Of a DNA stretch of 64,000 nucleotides, positions 54,202-62,810 are shown one piece after another. Made by a program: the position numbers and the translations under genes. Position 1 is the first letter of the stretch; the number at the start of each line of letters is the position of its first letter. The notes under the pieces are model-generated. The model was not told where the DNA came from, made no database searches, and saw only the letters and a program-made list of their open reading frames with translations. This stretch comes from Microvirga pudoricolor. Lineage in GTDB: Bacteria > Pseudomonadota > Alphaproteobacteria > Rhizobiales > Beijerinckiaceae. The stretch lies in assembly GCF_016892705.1 (NCBI RefSeq), contig NZ_JAFEMB010000009.1, positions 78,709 through 142,708 on the forward strand. The letters are read 5' to 3'.

Positions 54202-54369
54202 GGATCGCTCCCTCAGGCTGTTGAATTCTCAGGAAAGGTCCGTAAGTGGTCTGCGCCTCCGGAGCAAGATGATAATGTATCAAATCGGCAGAAGTTCCGA
54301 TCGACCCTTCGACAAAAGGGCACGCGCGGAGGCCGCCTAGGCACCTCCGCAACGCGCCGAACGACGGGA

Positions 54370-54399
54370 GCGTCCCGCGCCTGGGCGGGAGCGGGACGC
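54370..54399 (-). terminator. Hairpin after the fasciclin gene
   Basis: GCGTCCCGC (54370-54378) pairs with GCGGGACGC (54391-54399) across a 12-nt loop, starting 10 bp beyond the stop of the fasciclin gene. There is no strong T run. Confidence 0.6.
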
Positions 54400-54409
54400 A
54401 ACCGGCGGA

Positions 54410-54961
54410 TCAACCTGGAAGCAGGACGGTGTCGACTACGTGGATGACACCGTTCGACTGCAGAACATTCGGAATCGTGACGGTGGCGACGTCGCCCTTC
54501 TTGTCCGTGACGGTCAGGCGATTCCGGCCAGCCTGTCTGACGGTGAGGGTCTCGCCCTGCACGGTCTTGAGCATGGCGGTGCCGCCGCCGGCCTTTACCT
54601 GCTTCATCAGATCCTGAGCCGTGAGGCGGCCCGGCACCACATGATAGGTGAGGATTCCCGTGAGCGCCGCCTTGTTCTGGGGCATCACGAGGCTCTCGAC
54701 CGTCCCGGCCGGGAGCTTGCCGAAGGCCTTGTTGGTGGGCGCGAAGACCGTGAAGGGTCCGGGAGATTGCAGCGTATCCACGAGGCCCGCAGCCTTTACG
54801 GCGCTGACGAGCGTGGTGTGGTCCTTCGAGTTCACGGCATTGTCGACGATGGTCTTCGACGAATACATCGCCGCGCCGCCGACGGTCTTGGTCGTGTCCT
54901 TGGCAAAGGCGGGAGACGAGAGAGCGATGGCCGCAGCCAGCAGGGTGAGACGGATCTTCAT
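54410..54961 (-). CDS. Secreted fasciclin (FAS1) domain protein
   Basis: A 183-residue exported protein: signal peptide (M-K-I-R-L-T-L-L-A-A-A-I-A-L-S-S-P-A-F-A), then one FAS1 domain with T-L-V-S-A-V-K-A-A-G-L-V-D-T-L, G-P-F-T-V-F-A-P-T-N-K-A-F, L-T-Y-H-V-V-P-G and the final N-G-V-I-H-V-V-D-T-V-L-L-P. FAS1 proteins act in adhesion and in rhizobia (Nex18) in symbiosis. It lies 0.5 kb from an anti-sigma/ECF pair and is a plausible target of that sigma factor. Confidence 0.94.
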   Translation of the reverse strand: MKIRLTLLAAAIALSSPAFAKDTTKTVGGAAMYSSKTIVDNAVNSKDHTTLVSAVKAAGLVDTLQSPGPFTVFAPTNKAFGKLPAGTVESLVMPQNKAALTGILTYHVVPGRLTAQDLMKQVKAGGGTAMLKTVQGETLTVRQAGRNRLTVTDKKGDVATVTIPNVLQSNGVIHVVDTVLLPG

Positions 54962-55094
54962 GGGGCGCTTTCCTCATCGGGTGCAACGAGATCGAGGCTT
55001 TCTCGCCGTCGATCGAAGGTTATCCTTCAAGAGGATTTACCCGGCAGGAAGAACGGTGGATGCGGGCGGCTCGCGTTTATTTTGAGGGGATCGC

Positions 55095-55358
55095 TCAGGC
55101 CGAGAACGAGGTCGGCCCGCTGAGATAGCGCTTGATGCGGTCGATCTCTTCCTCGGTCGGAGCGGTGTCGGCCTTTTGCGGCGGGTTGGCTTCATGCTGC
55201 TCCCGGCGCATCTCGGTCCATTGGTCGAGATTGATGGGATCGCTATCGGGGAAGGTCTCCTCCAAGGCCTCGTCCAGCGCGGCGTCGACCCTGTCCTGCT
55301 CATCCTGGTTGGGCGGCTTGCCCTGTTCGCCCGTCAAACCCGGCTTCTTCGACGACAT
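55095..55358 (-). CDS. Small acidic hypothetical protein
   Basis: An 87-residue acidic protein, mostly polar and probably partly disordered (Q-D-E-Q-D-R-V-D-A-A-L-D-E-A-L-E-E-T-F-P-D-S-D-P-I-N, then E-E-E-I-D-R-I-K-R-Y-L). The 'ALEETFPASDP' type motif recurs in many small alphaproteobacterial proteins of unknown function. It lies between the fasciclin and anti-sigma genes on the same strand and may belong to the same stress regulon. Confidence 0.75.
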   Translation of the reverse strand: MSSKKPGLTGEQGKPPNQDEQDRVDAALDEALEETFPDSDPINLDQWTEMRREQHEANPPQKADTAPTEEEIDRIKRYLSGPTSFSA

Positions 55359-55451
55359 GATCGGACTCCCGAATGAAGTAACTGAATTATCCTGAAGAAT
55401 CGTCGTTTGAGTCTTCCCGTTATCCTTGTCGCAATTGCGGCATTCATACGA

Positions 55452-56189
55452 TCAAAGAGCGGTACTCGTCGTCCCCTTCATCAGCACGGGACCGGTGGGG
55501 CGACCGGTCGGCGATCCCCCGGTCGGTTCGAGACTGATCTCGAAGAGCTGCTCGGGAGAGGTGCGCGGCAGGTTCTCGAGCTTGAGGCGGACCGTGCGGG
55601 CTTCATCGATGACACCGATGGAGACCGGCCCCCGGGCCTGATCCCAGAGCGTCCAGATCTCCAGAGCCCTGCCCGGAGGCACCTGGATTGCTCCCAGCGG
55701 CACCAATTCGGCGCTTCCGTTCGCGTAAGCGTTCACCACGGCGGCGGGGCGGTTCGCATCCGTCATCAGTACGGCGACCATCACGGGCTGGCGCGCCGCG
55801 CGACTGGCGAAGATCCCGAGCCCGATGGCGAGCACGAGGCTCGCGAAGGCGCCGGTGAGGCCCGCCGCCCGCCAGAACGTCAGGCTGCGCCAGGCCGTTG
55901 CCAGGATCGAGACGGGGCCAGGGCCCGAGAAGCCCGGCGCGCTGGCCGCCGCGGCCTGCGGCAGGCTCGACTCGATCCGGCTCCACAGGGTCTCGCCGAC
56001 GGCCGCCGCGGGGGTCGTGGCGTCGAGCTCGTGAAAGCGTTCCTGCCAGTTCTCGATGAGGTCCTGGAAGGTGCGGTCCGAGGCCAGGAGCTGCTCGGCT
56101 GTCCGGCGCTCCTCGCCTTCGAGAAGACCCATCACGTGTTCGGCGGCGAGGCGATCCATCTCGGCGTGGGTGAGGCTGGGGTGGGTCAT
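55452..56189 (-). CDS. Anti-sigma factor (RskA/anti-sigma-K type)
   Basis: A 245-residue membrane protein. The cytosolic N-terminal part (R-L-A-A-E-H-V-M-G-L-L-E-G-E-E-R-R-T-A-E) is the anti-sigma domain, a single transmembrane helix follows at about 100-122 (G-A-F-A-S-L-V-L-A-I-G-L-G-I-F-A), and the periplasmic RskA domain ends I-S-L-E-P-T-G-G-S-P-T-G-R-P-T-G-P-V. The start ATG overlaps the sigma stop (ATGA). Signal sensing by regulated proteolysis is known for the family. Confidence 0.92.
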   Translation of the reverse strand: MTHPSLTHAEMDRLAAEHVMGLLEGEERRTAEQLLASDRTFQDLIENWQERFHELDATTPAAAVGETLWSRIESSLPQAAAASAPGFSGPGPVSILATAWRSLTFWRAAGLTGAFASLVLAIGLGIFASRAARQPVMVAVLMTDANRPAAVVNAYANGSAELVPLGAIQVPPGRALEIWTLWDQARGPVSIGVIDEARTVRLKLENLPRTSPEQLFEISLEPTGGSPTGRPTGPVLMKGTTSTAL

Positions 56190-56752
56190 GCCATGCACTC
56201 CCGAAGCGTGGCGAGCGCGCGGCGGATCCAGGCCTTCGCGGTGCCCAGGGGCACACCCATCCGGCCCGCGAGCTCCCCGTGGCTGAGCCCCTGCATGTAG
56301 GACAGGATCACGGCCTGCCGGCGGCGGGGCTCGAGGCGCTGGAGGCAGCGTTTCAGGGCACTGGTCTCGGAGAGCCGCAGCATGATCGCCTCGGCGTCCT
56401 CATCCTCGCTCGTGAGCCCCATGGGCTCGAAATCGTCCACCAGGTCGGTGCGGGTCTCTCCCCGCAGAATGTTGAGAGCCCTGTTGCGCAGGACCGTGTA
56501 GAGCCAGGCGCGTCCGGTGCCTCGGCTGGGGTCGAAGCTCGCGGCCCTCTGCCAGACCTGCATGAAGGTGTCGTGCACCGCCTCCTCGGCCAAGGCCCGG
56601 CGGCGCAGCAGGCGCATGGCGACGCCCAGCATCCGGGCGGCTTCGGCGTCGTAGATCGCCCGCAGGGCCGAGCGGTCGCCCCCGGCGCACCGGCGCAGGG
56701 CGTCGTTCAGGTCGGTGGCCTCGGAGGCCGATGCGCCGAGCGCTGCGGTCAC
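56186..56752 (-). CDS. ECF RNA polymerase sigma factor (SigK-like)
   Basis: A 188-residue ECF sigma factor. Region 2 has L-A-E-E-A-V-H-D-T-F-M-Q-V-W and W-L-Y-T-V-L-R-N-R-A-L-N; region 4 has L-E-P-R-R-R-Q-A-V-I-L-S-Y and L-G-T-A-K-A-W-I-R-R-A-L. It starts with GTG and is coupled to the anti-sigma gene. With the fasciclin and DUF4394 genes it forms a cluster typical of SigK-type systems that control secreted proteins. Confidence 0.94.
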   Translation of the reverse strand: MTAALGASASEATDLNDALRRCAGGDRSALRAIYDAEAARMLGVAMRLLRRRALAEEAVHDTFMQVWQRAASFDPSRGTGRAWLYTVLRNRALNILRGETRTDLVDDFEPMGLTSEDEDAEAIMLRLSETSALKRCLQRLEPRRRQAVILSYMQGLSHGELAGRMGVPLGTAKAWIRRALATLRECMA

Positions 56753-56769
56753 GTGGGGTCATGCTCCAA

Positions 56770-56798
56770 CGGCAAGGTTCCTATCGGCAAGGTTCCTA
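56770..56798. repeat. Tandem 15-bp repeat in the sigma/DUF4394 divergent promoter region
   Basis: CGGCAAGGTTCCTA occurs twice (56770-56783 and 56785-56798) separated by one base. On the minus strand each unit contains GGAAC, the classic ECF -35 core, pointing toward the sigma gene. It may be a pair of binding sites or a simple duplication. Confidence 0.5.
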
Positions 56799-56930
56799 CC
56801 CGCGAGCCCGTCGGGCGGATGCGGGGCGGCGAAAAATTTTTGACGGCCCCTGCATCCATAGGGGAGTCCGGTGGGTAAGCGCAACAGCCGGTCGCTCCCG
56901 ATCAGGCTTCATCAACCGGAGAGAACACCC

Positions 56931-57707
56931 ATGAAACTCGCGACCCTCGCCGCCGCCCTCATCGGGACGACCTTCCTCGCGGGCGCCGCTCAAGCCCAAT
57001 CCGTCGCGGCCCTCGTCGGCGACAACACGATCGCGATCGTCGACGTGGCGGCCAAGAAGGTGGGCAACACCATGACGGTGTCCGGCATCTCGGGCCGACT
57101 CCTGGGGATCGACGTGCGGCCCGCCGACGGCATGCTCTATGGCGTCGTGGCCGACGGCACGGTCGTGACGATCGACCCGGCCTCCGGCAAGGCGACCATG
57201 AAGTCCAAGCTCGACACGATGCTGTCGCCCGGCGTGATGGCGACCGTCGACTTCAATCCGGCGGCCGACCGCCTGCGCATCATCGGATCCGACGGGACGA
57301 ACCTGCGGGCCAACGTCGATGACGGCAAGGTCACGAAGGACGGCAACCTGAAATTCGCCGATGGCGACATGCACAAGGGCAAGACGCCCAAGATCGTGGC
57401 GGGCGCCTACACCAACTCCATGAAGGGCGCCAAGGAGACCACCCTGTACGACATCGACGCCACGGGCGCCCTCGTGAAGCAGGCCCCGCCCAATGACGGC
57501 GTGCTCAACTCGGTGGGCATGATCGGCATGCCGGCGGACGCGGTGGCCTTCGACATCGTGGCGGGCGAGGGCAGCAACGACGGCTGGCTGATGGCGGGCG
57601 ACACGCTCTACAAGGTGGATCTTGCCACCGGTAAAGCGGCCTCGGTGGCCAAGATCGCGGGCGTCGCCGGCACCGTTCGCGACATCGCCGCCATGCCCAA
57701 GATGTAA
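56931..57707 (+). CDS. Secreted DUF4394 protein
   Basis: A 258-residue exported protein with a signal peptide (M-K-L-A-T-L-A-A-A-L-I-G-T-T-F-L-A-G-A-A). The DUF4394 domain has G-I-D-V-R-P-A-D-G-M-L-Y-G-V, A-T-V-D-F-N-P-A-A-D-R-L-R-I-I, and T-T-L-Y-D-I-D, a beta-propeller-like pattern. GGAGAG precedes the ATG; 20 upstream codons of open frame are rejected. It is divergent from the ECF sigma gene, across the tandem repeat, and probably a member of its regulon. Biochemical function unknown. Confidence 0.9.
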   Translation: MKLATLAAALIGTTFLAGAAQAQSVAALVGDNTIAIVDVAAKKVGNTMTVSGISGRLLGIDVRPADGMLYGVVADGTVVTIDPASGKATMKSKLDTMLSPGVMATVDFNPAADRLRIIGSDGTNLRANVDDGKVTKDGNLKFADGDMHKGKTPKIVAGAYTNSMKGAKETTLYDIDATGALVKQAPPNDGVLNSVGMIGMPADAVAFDIVAGEGSNDGWLMAGDTLYKVDLATGKAASVAKIAGVAGTVRDIAAMPKM

Positions 57708-57783
57708 CGGCCCATATCGTCACGCCCGGGGAAACCCAGGCCGGGGTGCGCCGCCCGTCTCGCGTCGGCGCGCCCCGTTCGGC

Positions 57784-58173
57784 TCAGGCGCAGCTCCGCC
57801 CCATGGCGTTGAGCCCTTCATCCAGGAGATCCGCCAGGTTGGGAATGCCGAGCAACCAGTCCGCCGTGGACACGCTCGCCGCATCCTCCCGTTCCCGGGC
57901 GAAGCGGACGGCGGCGCCCCATTCCTCCGGCTCCATGTCGCCCCGGCCGATATAGACCAGCGCGATCAGATCGTGGCGCTCGTCGTCGTTCAGCCCCGCG
58001 ATCACCTCACGCACCTCTTCTTCCGTAGCGTCGTCCGAACCCGCCATGAGGCTGTCGATATTGCCGTCGTCGGTGGGGTTCGAGCCGGAATCCGGATCGG
58101 TGATGCCTTCCTTCACGTCGATGGCCCGCGCGCGGATGATCAGGTCGCAGACTTTATCGAGGGCGATGTCCAT
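57784..58173 (-). CDS. DUF3775 family protein
   Basis: A 129-residue acidic cytosolic protein. The segments D-K-V-C-D-L-I-I-R-A-R-A-I-D-V-K-E, L-I-A-L-V-Y-I-G-R-G-D-M-E-P-E-E-W, and W-L-L-G-I-P-N-L-A-D-L-L-D-E-G-L identify DUF3775, known from Alphaproteobacteria and without assigned function. Start set at MDIALDK with AAGAGG upstream; the frame runs on to 58509 in basic sequence of no family character. Confidence 0.9.
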   Translation of the reverse strand: MDIALDKVCDLIIRARAIDVKEGITDPDSGSNPTDDGNIDSLMAGSDDATEEEVREVIAGLNDDERHDLIALVYIGRGDMEPEEWGAAVRFAREREDAASVSTADWLLGIPNLADLLDEGLNAMGRSCA

Positions 58174-58366
58174 GGAAACCTCTTGGTGTGCCTTTGGCCG
58201 CCGGGCCCCTGGGAAAATCTCCCCTTGGCCCGTGGGGAGGAAACCCGTGACGGGCGTTTCGGTTCGGCGCCGCGCGCGATGTGGCTTCCCACCGCAGCGA
58301 AAAGCGGCACGGGCAACCTTGTGTCGTGATAAAGCTGCGCGAGCTTTCACCGATTCGCGCCCGACC

Positions 58367-58624
58367 ATGCTCCAGAGCCTTGAAATCATCGGCTTCATCG
58401 CCGCCGTCCTGACGACCCTGTGTTGGCTGCCGCAGGCGCTGAAGACCTTGCGCACCAAGGACACAAAGTCGCTGTCGCTGATTACCCAGAGCCTCCTGGC
58501 CCTCGGCATCGGCCTCTGGCTCGTCTACGGCATCATGCTCGGGGACCGGCCGATCATCCTGGCCAATGGCTGCACTTTCGTGCTGGTGGTGGCGATCCTC
58601 GCCATGAAGCTGCGCTACGGCTAG
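58367..58624 (+). CDS. SemiSWEET-type sugar transporter
   Basis: An 85-residue protein with three transmembrane helices (one triple-helix bundle). It has the family's proline-bearing first helix, L-T-T-L-C-W-L-P-Q-A-L-K-T-L-R-T-K-D-T, the P-Q motif, and the third helix N-G-C-T-F-V-L-V-V-A-I. SemiSWEETs work as dimers to move small sugars down their gradient. Start chosen to give the canonical length; the frame is open further upstream. Confidence 0.9.
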   Translation: MLQSLEIIGFIAAVLTTLCWLPQALKTLRTKDTKSLSLITQSLLALGIGLWLVYGIMLGDRPIILANGCTFVLVVAILAMKLRYG

Positions 58625-58652
58625 GGTTCAGCCCTCCTTCGAGGATCATCCC

Positions 58653-59459
58653 ATGACCGTTCGCCGTCTCGCCGCCTGCCTCCTGGGCCTCGCTCTCCTG
58701 GCGGGACTGCCGGGTGCGGCCACGGGCCAGGACGCGCGCGGCCGCAAGGCCCGCCCCGCCTACGCGCTTGCGACCCCGACGCCGGGGATCGTGGATGTCT
58801 ACGTCCTTTCCCTTGGGCTTTGGGGCGAGCAGCGCGTTTTCGAGCGGGAGGCGAAGGGCGCAGCGCAGATCCTCGAATCGCGGCTGGGCGAAACCGGCCA
58901 CGCGATCGTCCTGTTCAACACCCGCACCCGCATGAACGTCACGGACGCGAGCGCCAGGGCGGCGGCCTCGGCGGTGGGACGCGTCATCGATCCGGGCGAG
59001 GACGTGGCCGTGCTGTTCCTCACCTCCCACGGGACGCCGGACGGGCTCGCCGTGACCACCCGCGGCCGGAACGTGCAGCTCATGCCTCCGACTTATGTGA
59101 GGGGCCTGCTCGACGAGATGCGGGCGCGGCTGCGGGTTCTCATCGTATCGGCCTGCTATTCGGGGGTCTTCGCCAAGGCCCTGGCCGACGACGACACCCT
59201 CGTCATCACGGCCGCGGCCGCCGACAAGCCGTCCTTCGGCTGCGAGGACCGGGCGACGTGGACCTATTTCGGGGATGCGTTCTTCAACCAGGCCCTGCGC
59301 CGGGACGCGAGCCTGGACGCCGCCTTCGCCCGTGCCCGGGACCTCGTGACCCAGCGCGAACGCCGCGAGGGGTTCGATCCGTCCAATCCGCAGATCGCGG
59401 GCGGCGCGAACGTCCTGCGGGCGCTGGCCGGGCGGCGCGGCGCAACGAGCGCTCGTTAG
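58653..59459 (+). CDS. Exported C13-family (caspase-fold) peptidase
   Basis: A 268-residue protein with a signal peptide (L-A-A-C-L-L-G-L-A-L-L-A-G-L-P-G-A-A). The caspase/legumain-type dyad is complete: His126 in V-L-F-L-T-S-H-G-T-P-D-G and Cys168 in L-I-V-S-A-C-Y-S-G-V-F. Peptidase C13 enzymes cut after Asn or Asp; bacterial periplasmic members have few known substrates. GAGGA precedes the ATG. It overlaps the end of the convergent DUF1499 gene by 4 bp. Confidence 0.9.
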   Translation: MTVRRLAACLLGLALLAGLPGAATGQDARGRKARPAYALATPTPGIVDVYVLSLGLWGEQRVFEREAKGAAQILESRLGETGHAIVLFNTRTRMNVTDASARAAASAVGRVIDPGEDVAVLFLTSHGTPDGLAVTTRGRNVQLMPPTYVRGLLDEMRARLRVLIVSACYSGVFAKALADDDTLVITAAAADKPSFGCEDRATWTYFGDAFFNQALRRDASLDAAFARARDLVTQRERREGFDPSNPQIAGGANVLRALAGRRGATSAR

Positions 59460-59992
59460 GGGGTCGGGGTCTCTTTGGCGACGCGCTCCGCGATCCGGTC
59501 CACCCAGCGCCGCACCCGTTTGCGGTTGGCGCCGAAATCGGAGCCGGGACCGGGGCTGCGGGAATAGATCGCCAGGGTCGAGCGGCCCTCGCCGAGATCG
59601 AGAACGCGCACATCCGCCGTCGCGGGAAACCGCAGGAGGCGGGTGCGGGTGACGAAACGGTCCTGCCGGATGCCCGTGTCGGAGAAAACCTTCACGGTAT
59701 CGGCCTCCGATCCGATCACCTCCGCGGCCAGTGCTCTCAACCGGTCCGGGTCGATCTGGAAAACCGGCGGATCGAAGTCGGGATTGGCGCGGGGCGACAC
59801 GGCGCGAGCGCTGGCGAGCGCATCGGTGGAGCGGGGACGCCGCTTGAGCGTGTCGAAATCCACGGGCCCCTGGTCGGACGGTCCGAGAACCCTGGCCCAG
59901 GCGAACTCGATCCCGGTTTCCCAGCCGCGCCACAGGGTGTATCCCAGGCCGACGCCCACCAGCCCGGTCGCCACAGCTTTCTTCGTCTTCAT
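59456..59992 (-). CDS. DUF1499 family protein
   Basis: A 178-residue protein with a short N-terminal hydrophobic segment (T-G-L-V-G-V-G-L-G-Y-T-L-W) that may anchor it in the membrane. The D-F-D-T-L-K-R-R-P-R, F-V-T-R-T-R-L-L-R-F-P and S-T-L-A-I-Y-S-R-S blocks, with F-G-A-N-R-K-R-V-R-R-W at the end, fit DUF1499. Function unknown. GAGGA supports the start at 59992; the longer frame upstream is shadow sequence of the emrA-like gene. Confidence 0.85.
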   Translation of the reverse strand: MKTKKAVATGLVGVGLGYTLWRGWETGIEFAWARVLGPSDQGPVDFDTLKRRPRSTDALASARAVSPRANPDFDPPVFQIDPDRLRALAAEVIGSEADTVKVFSDTGIRQDRFVTRTRLLRFPATADVRVLDLGEGRSTLAIYSRSPGPGSDFGANRKRVRRWVDRIAERVAKETPTP

Positions 59993-60089
59993 GCCATCCT
60001 CGGAAGCCGGCCGGAGCCTGGGGGAGGGCGCCCGCGCCGGGGCCCTGTCCTGTGCTAGACGCGCAAGATCTCTCCCGTGTTCCAGAACT

Positions 60090-61172
60090 CTAGGAGGGCG
60101 GGGCGGCGCCCGTGGCTTGCGGCGTCCCGTCGGCCGTGTCCACGCTGACCACCACGGACATGCCGGGGCTGATCCGGCGGGCCGCCGGCTGGCCGGGATC
60201 GATCTCGATCCGGACGGGAATGCGCTGGGCCACCTTGGTGAAGTTGCCTGTGGCGTTGTCGGGCCGCAGGACGCTGAACTCCGAGCCCGCCGCGGGAGAG
60301 AAGCGGGCGATGCGCCCCGTGATCGCCTCGCCATGGAGCGCGTCGACGGCCATGAGGGCGGGCAGGCCGTCATGGAGGCGGGCGATCTGGGTCTCCTTGA
60401 AGTTGGCGATGATCCAGACCCGATCCGGCACGATGGCCATCAGCTGCGTGCCCGGCGTCACGTACTGTCCGAGCCGCGCCCCGACCTCGCCGAGTTCGCC
60501 GTCCTGCGGGGCGACGATGCGGGTATTCTGGAGGTCGATCTCCGCAAGCCTGACGGCCGCCTCGGCGCCCGCGACCGCCGCTTCGAGGGAGTTGCGATTG
60601 ACGATGACGGAGGCGAGATCCTGGCGGGCGACCTCCCCGGCGGCCTTCGCCTGGGCGAGGCTCGCCTGCGCCTGTTCGAAGGCCGCGCGCGACTGGTCCG
60701 CCTGAGCCTGGGTGGAGATGCCCCGGTCGAGCAGCGGCTCGACCCGCTTCCAGTCGGCGGAGGCGCGGGCGAGGGCCGCCTCCGCGCCGTCGACCCCGGC
60801 CTGACTGACCGCGATCCCGGCCTCCTTGGAGCGGCGCTGCTGCTCGGAGTTGGCAAGGGCCGCCCGCTGGGCGGCAAGCGTCGCCTTGGCCTGGGCGAGC
60901 CGCTGCTGGTAGATGCGGTCGTCGAGCTGCACCAGAACCTGGCCCGCCGTTACGGGCATGAAATCCTGCACGAACACCTCCGCCACGTAGCCGTCGAGCT
61001 TGGGGCTGATCATCGTCACGGCGCCGCGCACATAGGCGTTGTCGGTGCTCTCGACCGAGGACGTGAAGGGCGGCAGGCGCCAGGCATAGAGCGCGAGGCA
61101 CACGCCCGCGATCCCGACGAGGGCCGCGAGGGCGCTGGCTTTCGATGTGAGGATCCGGTTGGGGCTCGACAT
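60090..61172 (-). CDS. EmrA/HlyD-type membrane fusion protein
   Basis: A 360-residue periplasmic adaptor of a tripartite drug efflux pump. One N-terminal transmembrane helix (A-L-A-A-L-V-G-I-A-G-V-C-L-A-L-Y-A) is followed by the lipoyl half-motif T-D-N-A-Y-V-R-G and I-S-P-K-L-D-G-Y-V, a long alpha-helical hairpin (about 95-200), and the beta-barrel region with I-V-A-P-Q-D-G-E-L-G. It lies 11 bp after the EmrB-like gene, in one operon with it and marR. Confidence 0.92.
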   Translation of the reverse strand: MSSPNRILTSKASALAALVGIAGVCLALYAWRLPPFTSSVESTDNAYVRGAVTMISPKLDGYVAEVFVQDFMPVTAGQVLVQLDDRIYQQRLAQAKATLAAQRAALANSEQQRRSKEAGIAVSQAGVDGAEAALARASADWKRVEPLLDRGISTQAQADQSRAAFEQAQASLAQAKAAGEVARQDLASVIVNRNSLEAAVAGAEAAVRLAEIDLQNTRIVAPQDGELGEVGARLGQYVTPGTQLMAIVPDRVWIIANFKETQIARLHDGLPALMAVDALHGEAITGRIARFSPAAGSEFSVLRPDNATGNFTKVAQRIPVRIEIDPGQPAARRISPGMSVVVSVDTADGTPQATGAAPPS

Positions 61173-61183
61173 GGCTCTTTCGA

Positions 61184-62803
61184 TCAGGCTGTCGCGGTCG
61201 GCCGGGCAGCGTTCCAGTGCCTGCCCAGCGCGACGACGGCGAGGTGGAGGAGAAGCGCCGCTAGGGCGAAGCATGCCAGGCAGGCGGTGAGAAGGAACAG
61301 GTCATTGTAGGCGAGCACATTGGCCTCCCGCGTGGCCTGCTGCGACAGCAGGGCGAGGCCTTCCGCGTTCATGAGCGATCTGTCGGTAAGCGTTCGGCCA
61401 TAGACCGCGCCGAGCTGGCGCACGCGCTGCGCCACGATGGGATCCGTGAGCGTGACCGCCTGGGCCAGGATGTTGGAATGGTACTTCTCGCGGATCGTCA
61501 CGAAGGTGCCGAGCACAGCGGAGCCCAGGAGGCCGCCGAGGCTCTGCGTGGTCAGGAACACGATGACGAAGCTCAGGATGTAGTTCGGCCCGTTCTTGAG
61601 CGCCGACAGAAGGCCCGCCGCCATGGCGGGCGGCAGGAACAGCGCGCCCGCGAACGCGATCATGCCCTGGCTGAGATACATCTCGAACGGACGGGTGAGG
61701 TTGGTGGCCTGGCTGTCCATGTAGGCGCTCGCCGCCAGCAGGAGCAGCGACACGACGTGGATGGCGGGCTCCCGTCCGGGCTTGAGGACCAGCGCGCAGG
61801 CGAGGCCGCCCGCGACGGACGCCGCGAGGATCACGGCCGCCAGCACGCTCATCTGGTCGTTCTGCAGCCCGAGCACCTGGAAGAACCCGTAGGCGCCCGT
61901 GGTCTGCTCCGACAGCACGACCCGGAACACGAGCAGCGCCCCCGTGAAATGCACCACGTCGCGGCTCGTGAGCCAGCGGATGTCGAGGAGGGGAGCGTCG
62001 CGGTTGAGCTCGATGAGCACCGCGACGGTGAGGCAGGCGAATGCCGCGGCCAGCATCGCGCCGAGCCACGGCGCCTCGAACCACCAATAGACCCGTCCGA
62101 GCACCAGCACCATGGCGGTGAGGCCGAACCCGAGGGCGATGAAGAGATAGCTTACGAGGTCGAGCCAGTGGATGACCTTGGCGCGCGGCTGCGGCGCGAG
62201 CGGCAGGAGGTAGACGCCCGCGAAAGCCATCATGGCGATGGCCATCTCGGCGGTGTAGAGGCCGTGCCAGCCGCCGATGTCCAGAAGCGAGGGCGATATC
62301 AGACGCGCGACGGGCGGACCGAGAAGGGTGTTGGTCAAGCTGAGGCTGAGACCGACATTCAGTTTCCGAGCAGGCGGGAACGGCTCGAGCATGTACAGGA
62401 AGCCGAGCGTCGACATGGGGGCGGCCGCGATGCCGCTGAAGAAGCGCACCACGAGGGCGGATTGCAGGTCGTGCACGAAGAAATGCAGGAGCGACACGGC
62501 CAGGAAAGCCACGATGCTCAGCTCGGCGAAGTTTCGTAAGCCATACTGGGTGCGGATCTTGATGAGCAGCAGAGTCAGGCTGGCATTGGGCGCCATGTAG
62601 GCCGCCATCAGCCACGTCGCCTCGTTGGTCGTGGCGCCGAGCGATCCCTGGATCTGCGGCAGGTTCGCGGTGATCAGATTCATGCCGAGCCCCTGCGTGA
62701 GGGACAGAAGGAGCGAGGCCAGCATGTAGGCCGCCGCGCGCCAGGGCGGCATCGGCGTGAAGGCCGGCGTTGCCGGCGGCTGCGGGCTGGTGGTGTCCGA
62801 CAT
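61184..62803 (-). CDS. EmrB/QacA-type MFS efflux transporter (DHA2)
   Basis: A 539-residue proton-coupled exporter with about 14 transmembrane helices. It has the DHA2-type opening N-L-I-T-A-N-L-P-Q-I-Q-G-S-L-G-A-T-T-N-E-A-T (long form of the EmrB pattern), a central set of helices, and a long periplasmic loop near the C terminus (I-R-E-K-Y-H-S-N-I-L ... G-R-T-L-T-D). With the EmrA-like protein and an outer-membrane channel it would expel toxic compounds. It begins 7 bp after marR. Confidence 0.93.
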   Translation of the reverse strand: MSDTTSPQPPATPAFTPMPPWRAAAYMLASLLLSLTQGLGMNLITANLPQIQGSLGATTNEATWLMAAYMAPNASLTLLLIKIRTQYGLRNFAELSIVAFLAVSLLHFFVHDLQSALVVRFFSGIAAAPMSTLGFLYMLEPFPPARKLNVGLSLSLTNTLLGPPVARLISPSLLDIGGWHGLYTAEMAIAMMAFAGVYLLPLAPQPRAKVIHWLDLVSYLFIALGFGLTAMVLVLGRVYWWFEAPWLGAMLAAAFACLTVAVLIELNRDAPLLDIRWLTSRDVVHFTGALLVFRVVLSEQTTGAYGFFQVLGLQNDQMSVLAAVILAASVAGGLACALVLKPGREPAIHVVSLLLLAASAYMDSQATNLTRPFEMYLSQGMIAFAGALFLPPAMAAGLLSALKNGPNYILSFVIVFLTTQSLGGLLGSAVLGTFVTIREKYHSNILAQAVTLTDPIVAQRVRQLGAVYGRTLTDRSLMNAEGLALLSQQATREANVLAYNDLFLLTACLACFALAALLLHLAVVALGRHWNAARPTATA

Positions 62804-62810
62804 GGGCCGC

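Noticed and set aside
56770..56798. Complete ECF promoter (GGAAC-N16/17-CGTT) within the tandem repeat
   Set aside because: GGAAC cores exist, but the distances to the only CGTT are about 20 and 5 bp, outside the usual spacing.
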